Positions 8,321 through 13,437 of a stretch of 13,437 bases of DNA are shown here, piece after piece (the first letter of the stretch is position 1; every line of letters begins with the position of its first letter). Source of the DNA: Acidobacteriota bacterium. GTDB lineage: Bacteria > Acidobacteriota > Terriglobia > Terriglobales > Acidobacteriaceae. The stretch lies in NCBI GenBank assembly GCA_021819255.1, contig JAKART010000019.1:1-13437 (forward strand), read 5' to 3'. A model generated the notes under the pieces. The model was not told the DNA's origin. It searched no databases and saw only the letters and a program-made list of their open reading frames with translations. The position numbers and the translations under genes are program-made.

Positions 8321-9385
8321 CTACTGAGCATCCCGTTTGAAGACCTGTTCCGCAAAGAAGTTTTCTACCTTGGTTTGATCGGTAAGGATCTCAAAGTAGG
8401 CGCTCTTGAGGAGCTGGGCGCGGCTGTCATGGAGCTGCTGACGGATGCTCTGTTGCACCCGCGGGTCGTTGAGATCGCGCTGGCCGGCGGAGTCCTTGCT
8501 GATCAGCTTGAAGATGAAGTACGCCACCGGCTTGTGGGTCGTGGCGTCAAACTGCGGAATAATCTCCGTGGTCTGTCCGGAGCTCAGCTTGGTGATAGCC
8601 ATGTAAATGGTGGGATTGGTCTTGAGCTGGGACTCGGTGACGAAGCCCATATCGCCGCCGTTGGGCGCGGTTTGGGCGTTCTCGGAGAAGTTAGCGGCAA
8701 GTTCACCAAAGTCCTCACCAGAGTCGATGCGATTCTTGATCGCCTGAATCTTCTTCAGCGCGTCGGCATCGTTGGCGGCCTTGTTGTTCTGCAGGTTGCC
8801 CGCCTGTCCGGTCCCCTGGTCGGTGACCTCGATCTGGGCGAGATGATAGGCGGGTTCGATCAGATCGAAGTCCGCCTTGTGAGTGTTGTAGTAGTTGGTT
8901 ACATCAGCGTCGCTGACGTTGATGCGAGAGTTGATCTCTTTGTTCAGCAGCTTGTCCTCTGTGATGCTGCGCCGAACATCGCGACGGAGCTCATCCAGAG
9001 TAAGATTGGACGCCTTCAGCTTGGCCTGGAACTGCTCCTCGGTGTAAGGGGCCCTCATCTCGGCCAGCTTGGCGTCCACTTCGGCATCGGTGGCAGTCAG
9101 GCCCTGCTTGGCCGCCCTCTGATCGATGATCGCCTCAACGATCAACGTATGCAGAATGTTCAGTTTGAGCGAGTCCTCCTGATCCTGCGTGGGCGTCTGC
9201 TGCTGGGCATTGGAAGCCAGTTGCGCCTGGTAGGCTTTGCTTATCTCGCTTTCGAAGATGGGATTGCCATTCACCGTGGCGGCCACTCCCTGTTGTGGAC
9301 CTTTGTGGCATCCAGCAAGGAAGACGAGCGCCAGTGCAAGAGGAGAGGCAAGAGAGCGGCGGATCGAACGAAAAGGCTTCGGCAT
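8321..9385 (-). CDS. SurA/PpiC-type peptidyl-prolyl isomerase lipoprotein
   Basis: A 354-residue periplasmic folding factor. The signal peptide ends in lipobox FLAGC (Cys26), so it should be a lipoprotein. Residues about 34-155 match the SurA N-terminal chaperone fold: VAATVNGNPIFESEI opening, a helical LIVEAIIDQRAAKQGL segment, and a helical EEQF...LDELRRDVRRSI. A parvulin-type rotamase domain follows at about 178-295, with the diagnostic GEDFGELAANFSE...NGGDMGFV. A C-terminal helix (about 305-350) completes the SurA-like order. Gln-rich (about 60-70) and Asn/Gln-rich (about 190-205) stretches are insertions. ATG 9385 has AGGA about 10 nt upstream. It starts 55 nt after serA and precedes the cytochrome by 42 nt, suggesting one transcript. 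PrsA-like function is the alternative; whether the isomerase site is active cannot be judged. Confidence 0.92.
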   Translation of the reverse strand: MPKPFRSIRRSLASPLALALVFLAGCHKGPQQGVAATVNGNPIFESEISKAYQAQLASNAQQQTPTQDQEDSLKLNILHTLIVEAIIDQRAAKQGLTATDAEVDAKLAEMRAPYTEEQFQAKLKASNLTLDELRRDVRRSITEDKLLNKEINSRINVSDADVTNYYNTHKADFDLIEPAYHLAQIEVTDQGTGQAGNLQNNKAANDADALKKIQAIKNRIDSGEDFGELAANFSENAQTAPNGGDMGFVTESQLKTNPTIYMAITKLSSGQTTEIIPQFDATTHKPVAYFIFKLISKDSAGQRDLNDPRVQQSIRQQLHDSRAQLLKSAYFEILTDQTKVENFFAEQVFKRDAQ

Positions 9386-9440
9386 CGGAGAGGATTCCTG
9401 GATTCTGCGGCTGCCGAGTCAAGAAGGCAGCATGTCAAGT

Positions 9441-11174
9441 CTACAACTTGCCAAGGTCTACCGTGCGAACGCTGGCAATCGCCGGAACCTGGCGCAGAGT
9501 AGCGATCGCCTGGTGAAGTGCGTTCTGAATCTGCTTTGCGCCGCCGCTGGGCGTGTCCAGTTGGACAAAGGCGAGGGCATGACCGGGTTCGGTCTTCGCC
9601 CCCTCCTCGGCGGAAGCCGAGTCCGCAGCCGGGAAAGGCTTTTCCCGGCCCAGCGCGAAGCTGGCGATATTCAGCCCAGCCTCACCCAGGATGGTGCCGA
9701 TGCGGCCGATCACGCCAGGTACGTCCTGGTTGCGGAAGATCATCAACGTACCGGTCAGCTCGGCCTCAATGTCGATGTTGTCGTAACGCAGCAGGCGCGG
9801 GGAGCGGCCGTGGAGAACGGTGGCCACCCCCGTCCAGAGGCCATCCTGAGCGCCGCTGCCGGCTTGCTCCCCAGCCCTGGATCCCGCCTGCCGCGTCCAA
9901 TGGAGGGTCATGCCCAGGGTCGATCCCGTGCCGCCGGTAATCTGCTCGCGCTTCTCCTCCTGGACGCGGATGCCTCGCTCCGCAGCCGCGGCCATCGCGT
10001 TGATGCGGTTGACGCCGTCGGCGCCATGCAGGGCGCCCGCGATCGCGGCGTTACGAATCATCTCCGTCTTCAGCGCGGCCAGCCTCCCGTTGTAGGCAAG
10101 CGAGATGCTGTCCACCGAACCCCGTGCGGAGCCGGAGTCGCCGGAACTGCCCGCGTGGCTCAGCAACTGCCCCAGCCGGGAGGCCATCTCCACGTAGGGC
10201 GCAATCTCGGCGTACTCCTCCGCGCTGAGCGAAGCGGCGTTCACCGCGTTCTGCACCACGCCCAGCTTGAGGTAGTCGCGGACCTGATTCGCAAGTTGGA
10301 TGCCGATGGCCTCCTGGGCCTCATCTGTCGATCCGGCGATATGCGGGCTCAGCAGGATCTGCTCCACTCCCAAAAACGGCGAATCCGTTGGAGGTTCCCG
10401 GTGGAAGACGTCCAGCGCGGCGCCGGCGACATGGCCGGAGCGAACGGCTTCGGCCAGGGCGCTCTCCACGATCAGTTCCCCGCGCGCACAGTTGACGATG
10501 CGGATCCCCTTCTTCATTCCCGCGATCGAGCGCTGGTTGATGAGCCCTTCGGTCTCGGGAGTAAGGCCGACGTGCAGAGAGAGAAAGTCGGAGCTGGAGA
10601 AGACCTCCTCCAGCGCCAGCAAGGCAACATGGTTCTCCCGGGCGATGACCGGAGCGATGAAGGGGTCATAACCGATCACCTTCATGCCGAAGGCCAGCGC
10701 CCGCCGCGCCACCTCCAGACCGACGCGGCCCAGGCCGATGATACCCAGCGTCTTGCCGCGAAGCTCAGAACCCTGCAAGGACTTCTTCTCCCAGCGCGCG
10801 GCGTGCATGCCGGCGTTGGCGCGAATGATGCCCCGGCACATGGCGATCATCAGGGCCAGGGTCAGCTCAGCGACGGCGACGGCGTTGGCGCCGGGGGTGT
10901 TCATCACCACGATTCCCCGGCGAGTGGCCTCCTCGGCGTCGATGTTGTCGACGCCCACCCCCGCGCGGCCGATCACGCGCAGCCTGGGAGCGGCGGCCAG
11001 CAGAGCGGCATCCACCTGGATGGCCGAGCGCACCACCAGGGCATCGGCATCGGCAAGCTCGGCCGCCAGTCCGCCGGGCGCAATCTGGTCCGCGGTGACA
11101 ACCTTCCACTCCGGTTCCTTCTGGAAGATGGCGAGGGTGGCGGGAGAGACTTTTTCTGCAAGAACAATCTTCAA
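9441..11174 (-). CDS. serA: D-3-phosphoglycerate dehydrogenase (long form with ACT domain)
   Basis: First enzyme of serine synthesis: NAD-dependent oxidation of 3-phosphoglycerate to 3-phosphohydroxypyruvate, cytosolic. At 577 residues it is longer than usual type I enzymes (about 525). The substrate domain is split around the NAD domain. The Rossmann motif is GLGRVG (147-152), catalytic Arg231 (NCARGE), Glu260 and His278 (SPHIAGST). An intervening ASB-type domain (about 310-460) leads to a C-terminal ACT domain (about 472-577; LTGTLMIFRNQDVPGVIGRIG). Two extra low-complexity segments stand out: about 410-445 in the ASB domain and about 512-532 inside the ACT domain. The start is TTG 11174, because GGAG lies six bases upstream and the family N-terminus (KIVLAEKVS) begins there; no ATG fits. 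The leader contains a perfect 18-bp palindrome. It probably heads the transcript continuing into the parvulin and cytochrome genes. Confidence 0.96.
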   Translation of the reverse strand: MKIVLAEKVSPATLAIFQKEPEWKVVTADQIAPGGLAAELADADALVVRSAIQVDAALLAAAPRLRVIGRAGVGVDNIDAEEATRRGIVVMNTPGANAVAVAELTLALMIAMCRGIIRANAGMHAARWEKKSLQGSELRGKTLGIIGLGRVGLEVARRALAFGMKVIGYDPFIAPVIARENHVALLALEEVFSSSDFLSLHVGLTPETEGLINQRSIAGMKKGIRIVNCARGELIVESALAEAVRSGHVAGAALDVFHREPPTDSPFLGVEQILLSPHIAGSTDEAQEAIGIQLANQVRDYLKLGVVQNAVNAASLSAEEYAEIAPYVEMASRLGQLLSHAGSSGDSGSARGSVDSISLAYNGRLAALKTEMIRNAAIAGALHGADGVNRINAMAAAAERGIRVQEEKREQITGGTGSTLGMTLHWTRQAGSRAGEQAGSGAQDGLWTGVATVLHGRSPRLLRYDNIDIEAELTGTLMIFRNQDVPGVIGRIGTILGEAGLNIASFALGREKPFPAADSASAEEGAKTEPGHALAFVQLDTPSGGAKQIQNALHQAIATLRQVPAIASVRTVDLGKL

Positions 11175-11202
11175 CGAAGGCTCCAGAGGTGAATTCAAGC
11201 CA

Positions 11203-11220
11203 GCAAAAGCCGGCTTTTGC
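11203..11220. promoter_or_regulatory. Perfect 18-bp palindrome in the serA leader
   Basis: GCAAAAGCCGGCTTTTGC is fully self-complementary and lies 28 nt upstream of the serA TTG. It could be an operator for a dimeric regulator or an RNA hairpin (7-bp stem, CCGG loop). There is no U-tract in the transcribed direction, so it is not a normal terminator. A second, weaker GC hairpin (GCGGG/CCCGC within 11240-11252) lies just upstream. Confidence 0.45.
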
Positions 11221-11464
11221 GCATCTGTTCCAGTGTACTGCGGGATCCCCGCTTCAGTGCGATGATCGACAGGCTCCGGCGCAAGGGGCGCACTCGCGAC
11301 GGCCCGCTCCACCACCGGAAACCCTATCGACCACACATCGGGTGTTTGCCGGGAGAGTCTGCGCCCTGACGCCGCGACCGTTGCGCAAAGCAGTTGCTGC
11401 GCATCCGGGCCGAAGGCCGTTCGGCACGCCCCGCCCAAACATCTCCAGACCGCAGACGCGGGGT
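11221..11464. other. Non-coding gap between the DsbA-like gene and serA
   Basis: No convincing gene. The serA frame stays open upstream through most of this stretch, but it lacks family-like residues and a ribosome-binding site. A 6-bp hairpin GCCGAA/TTCGGC (11409-11425) about 40 nt after the DsbA-like stop could act as a 3'-end structure, although no U-tract follows. I see no promoter for serA that meets a reasonable standard. Confidence 0.4.
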
Positions 11465-12553
11465 TTATTTGTCCGGTGCGGATTTTGCCGGCGCCGGGGG
11501 CGTTGCCCCTGCGGGGAGATACGGCGGGGGCGGAGTGACGCCTTCAGCGCGCAGGGCTGCGTCGATCTGAGAAAAGACATAATCGACCGGCAGAGCCCCT
11601 TCATACTTGGCGCCGTTGATGTAGAAGGTGGGCGTGGAGTCGATATTCAGAGCGTTGCCGAGGCTGCGCTCCGCGTCGATGAGAGAGGTATCCTGCTTTT
11701 TGATGCAGGCGTCGAGCTTGGCTGAATCAACTTTCTGCAACGCGCCCTGATCGCGGGTAAGCTGGTCCAACTGAGCATAGCTGCGCTCCAGCGTGTGCTG
11801 GGGAGTAGCGGCCTTTGGGCCGCCGGCCGCGCTGCCGTTGGCGCCGGCCGGCCCGCCCAGTTTGCCGGTCCCAATGTCATCGTGGTGCTCATGGATGTAA
11901 TCCACCAGGTTCCAGTACCCTGCCGAGGACTGCTCCGCCATGCAGTTGACGTCCACGGCAGCGTGCATGGCCCAGGGGTGCTGGTCGAGCGGAAAGTCCT
12001 CATAGACGATATGCACTTGATCCCCGTAGCGCTGGATAATGGCAGGAAACAGGCTGTTATGGAAGCGAGCGCAGAAGGGGCACTCCAGATCATCGAAGTT
12101 GACGATCACCACCGGAGCCGAAGCCGGACCGCCGCGGAAGGGGCGGTTGGCGACCGGGATCATCTTGCGGGGATCCGAGGAGATGTCGTAGCGGATGAAC
12201 TGGGCCAGAGTCTTGCCGTCGCCGGAGATGAGAAAACTCACCGGACGCGAGGTCTTACCCTCTGCCGTAAAGGTGACAAAAATTGTGTCGTAACCAGGCA
12301 GAGAGGCCGGCTGCGGAGCAGAGACGGTGATGGTCGAACCGGGGGGCAGGTCCGCCTTATTGCGCAGCAGCACCTCAACGTTATGCACCATGGCCGGGGA
12401 TAGCGGAACGCCGATCTTCACCTGGCCGGGCGTAGGGCTTGATGGGGAGTTCCCGACGCTGTTCCCCGAGCCGGTTGAGGATTGAGCATGGCAAGAAAAG
12501 GTAGCCAGCAGCGTGGCAAACAGGACCGGAGTCAGGCGATGAGGGATCAGCAC
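11465..12553 (-). CDS. Exported DsbA-family thiol oxidoreductase
   Basis: A 362-residue protein with a signal peptide (about 1-24; hydrophobic LTPVLFATLLATFS followed by CHAQ), placing it in the periplasm. A unique N-terminal domain (about 40-130) of beta character precedes a DsbA-type thioredoxin fold. The latter opens with VVIVNFDDLECPFCARFH, active site CPFC (C158, C161), and carries the cis-Pro loop STPTF (P308). Such proteins oxidise or isomerise disulfides; a CPFC centre is common in the DsbA-like/Thioredoxin_4 group. Two further cysteines (C204, C283) are present. A Gly/Ala-rich insert (about 229-250) lies in the helical subdomain, and the C-terminus is Pro/Ala-rich. GTG 12553 is chosen because GGAGAG precedes it and it gives a clean signal peptide; the open frame further upstream starts only at a TTG without a site. 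Divergent from the CBS gene. Confidence 0.9.
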   Translation of the reverse strand: MLIPHRLTPVLFATLLATFSCHAQSSTGSGNSVGNSPSSPTPGQVKIGVPLSPAMVHNVEVLLRNKADLPPGSTITVSAPQPASLPGYDTIFVTFTAEGKTSRPVSFLISGDGKTLAQFIRYDISSDPRKMIPVANRPFRGGPASAPVVIVNFDDLECPFCARFHNSLFPAIIQRYGDQVHIVYEDFPLDQHPWAMHAAVDVNCMAEQSSAGYWNLVDYIHEHHDDIGTGKLGGPAGANGSAAGGPKAATPQHTLERSYAQLDQLTRDQGALQKVDSAKLDACIKKQDTSLIDAERSLGNALNIDSTPTFYINGAKYEGALPVDYVFSQIDAALRAEGVTPPPPYLPAGATPPAPAKSAPDK

Positions 12554-12644
12554 AATCTCTCCATTAGACCACCTTCCCCCGGCATGGGTATACCCGCCCG
12601 ATGGAGCCCAGCGCGCGGCTTGACTTCCCCCCGTGCGATTCGGC

Positions 12645-12674
12645 AAGACAAAGATAGCTCTTCAGCCGTATACT
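12645..12674 (+). promoter_or_regulatory. Possible sigma-70 promoter of the CBS gene
   Basis: A -10 hexamer TATACT (12669-12674, five of six consensus bases) is preceded at 18 bp by AAGACA (four of six). The predicted start near 12681 leaves a leader of about 68 nt. It lies in the divergent gap between the DsbA-like and CBS genes, where both promoters are expected. I see no comparably good promoter for the minus strand; GGGTATACCC (12586-12595) is a short palindrome with a TATACC core. Confidence 0.35.
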
Positions 12675-12748
12675 CCTGACCTTCAGCACAATCTGGACGG
12701 CTGGCGATCGCCGCAAAGCTCCTTGGGTGCGTCGCCACGGAGGACACC

Positions 12749-13201
12749 ATGAAGATGACCGGCACGGTGGATCAGGTACTCAAGCACAAGATTTTCAGCA
12801 AGGTTCTGTTCATCTCTCCAGACCAGACGGTGCGCGACGCCTTGTCCGTCATGGCGGAGTACGATATCGGAGCGCTGATTGTCACCTCTGACGCCAAACT
12901 GGCGGGAATCCTCTCCGAGCGCGATTACGCGCGCAAGGGAGTCCTCCTGGGCCACGACTCGAGCCGCACCAAAGTCTCGGAGATCATGACCCGCCAGGTC
13001 GTCTCCGTCACCCCGCAGCACACGGTCGCGGATTGCATGACCCTGATGACCGAAGGGCGATTCCGCCACCTTCCTGTGCTGGAGGGAGACCGTGTGGTTG
13101 GCATCGTCTCGATTGGTGACCTGGTGAAGTGGATCATCAGCGACCAGCAGCGCGCCATTGAGACGCTGGAAGGCTACATCGCGGGCGGATATCCGGGCTG
13201 A
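12749..13201 (+). CDS. CBS-domain pair protein
   Basis: A 150-residue stand-alone Bateman module: CBS1 at about 12-66 (SPDQTVRDALSVMAEYDIGALIV, ILSERDYARK) and CBS2 at about 78-132 (MTRQVVSVTPQHTVADCMTLMTEGRFRHLPVLEG, VGIVSIGDLVKWII). Such pairs bind adenosine nucleotides or related ligands in the cleft between domains and regulate partner proteins; no effector domain is fused here. The SERD and SIGDLV segments match the usual ligand-proximal positions. ATG 12749 has a strong GGAGG five bases upstream. The gene is monocistronic: a divergent neighbour lies upstream and an insertion sequence begins 140 nt downstream. The ligand and partner cannot be inferred. Confidence 0.95.
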   Translation: MKMTGTVDQVLKHKIFSKVLFISPDQTVRDALSVMAEYDIGALIVTSDAKLAGILSERDYARKGVLLGHDSSRTKVSEIMTRQVVSVTPQHTVADCMTLMTEGRFRHLPVLEGDRVVGIVSIGDLVKWIISDQQRAIETLEGYIAGGYPG

Positions 13202-13285
13202 ACGTTCGTCGTAAAACTGCCCGGGCAGCCAGCCGAGCAGCCAAAGCAGGCGCAGCGTGGGGCGCAGCGGCGGCAGAGGGGCGCG

Positions 13286-13311
13286 CAGCCGGCCGGTTGG
13301 TTGCCGGGCTG
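13286..13311 (+). terminator. Weak GC hairpin after the CBS gene
   Basis: CAGCC (13286-13290) pairs with GGCTG near 13307-13311, with additional GG/CC pairing inside, followed by a short, interrupted T-rich stretch (AATCTTTGG). A small palindrome CTGCCCGGGCAG lies nearer the stop codon (13217-13228). Either may end the CBS transcript; neither is a classical intrinsic terminator. The rest of 13202-13341 holds nothing I recognise. Confidence 0.2.
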
Positions 13312-13385
13312 AATCTTTGGCTCTTGACAACAAACTCTTAAGGAACCTCTGCTTAAGTTCTGCGTCGTTACGCTGATTGATTAAT

Positions 13386-13399
13386 CTCATAGGTATGAG
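13386..13399 (+). promoter_or_regulatory. Inverted repeat over the transposase ribosome-binding site
   Basis: CTCATA, GG, TATGAG: a 6-bp perfect inverted repeat whose right arm ends in the GAG of the GAGGTGG Shine-Dalgarno sequence, about 10 nt before the ATG. As RNA it would need a larger loop, so it could equally be a DNA site. Confidence 0.4.
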
Positions 13400-13409
13400 G
13401 TGGTCGTCG

Positions 13410-13437
13410 ATGAAGCAGCAGAGCTTTGCGAGTCAGG
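13410..13437 (+). CDS. IS5-family transposase, N-terminal fragment (cut by window end)
   Basis: Only nine complete codons are in the window: MKQQSFASQ. This opening (M-K/Q-Q-x-S/T-F/L-A) is like that of IS5-group DDE transposases I know, which continue with FEKYxKxxRRExFLxEM. The upstream GAGGTGG is a good ribosome-binding site at about 7 nt. The identification rests on this short match plus the IS-like left end and should be treated as provisional. Confidence 0.5.

Larger units (their letters stand above)
13342..13437 (+). mobile_element. Left end of an IS5-family insertion sequence (cut by window end)
   Basis: The AT-richer tail from about 13342 differs in composition from the preceding DNA. 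It starts GGAACCTCTGCTTAAGTTCT, which resembles IS5-family terminal repeats from memory, directly after TTAA (13338-13341), a plausible YTAR-type target. A 5' leader with a short inverted repeat leads to a start codon with a good ribosome-binding site. The right end and the target duplication lie outside the window, so the boundary is an inference. Confidence 0.55.

Noticed and set aside
8312..9502. Plus-strand 396-codon frame
   Set aside because: Antisense of the SurA/PpiC-like gene, whose lipobox and rotamase motifs are clear on the other strand.
9237..11192. Plus-strand 651-codon frame
   Set aside because: Antisense of serA; its composition (His, Gln, Arg, Gly) is typical of a reverse-strand shadow and it has no motif.
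11175..11438. N-terminal extension of SerA by 88 residues
   Set aside because: The extension is low in family similarity, covers the palindrome and lacks an RBS, while TTG 11174 has GGAG six bases upstream and gives the normal N-terminus.
12683..13390. Minus-strand 235-codon frame across the CBS gene and the IS border
   Set aside because: It is the shadow of the CBS gene. The part beyond 13201 is hydrophobic (LRLLWLLGWLPG) but has no stop of its own and crosses the IS boundary.

Overview
The window is GC-rich (roughly 60% by eye), densely coded bacterial chromosome. The protein set suggests an acidobacterium, probably of the Terriglobia: an AsmA-like protein, small two-TM and four-TM proteins, a lipoprotein parvulin, a lipoprotein cytochrome c and a Gly/Ala-insert DsbA. 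This placement is an inference from protein style, with no marker gene behind it. Most genes are household genes.

Layout. Positions 3-118 hold a fold-back repeat. The minus-strand genes that follow, listed here in transcription order, are an AsmA-like membrane protein (1617-3470), a small two-TM protein (1147-1491) and a LOG-family hydrolase (116-1129), whose stop codon lies inside the repeat. Diverging from the AsmA gene is an ABC-F ATPase on the plus strand (3591-5663). It converges on lipoyl synthase lipA (5785-6726, minus). A possible 89-residue membrane protein (6920-7189, plus) converges on a four-TM protein (7229-7735, minus).

A second inverted copy of the repeat (7796-7911) separates the four-TM gene from an upstream minus-strand run: serA (9441-11174), a SurA/PpiC-type lipoprotein (8321-9385) and a lipoprotein cytochrome c (7916-8278). 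Upstream of serA, after a 290-bp gap with palindromes but no convincing gene, lies an exported DsbA-family protein (11465-12553, minus). It diverges from a CBS-pair protein (12749-13201, plus). The window ends in what looks like the left end of an IS5-family insertion sequence (from about 13342) with the first nine codons of its transposase.

Biology. The minus-strand block around 7.9-12.6 kb mixes serine biosynthesis (SerA) with envelope functions: a thiol oxidoreductase, a periplasmic prolyl isomerase/chaperone and a heme lipoprotein. LipA and the ABC-F protein are independent household genes.

The most unusual structure is the pair of 112-bp fold-back elements. They are near-identical, TA-flanked and in opposite orientation about 7.7 kb apart, and each abuts the stop codon of a minus-strand gene. 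They look like a non-autonomous miniature element (MITE-like) used or tolerated as a 3'-end or intercistronic hairpin. I found no defence, CRISPR, phage or biosynthetic system in the window.
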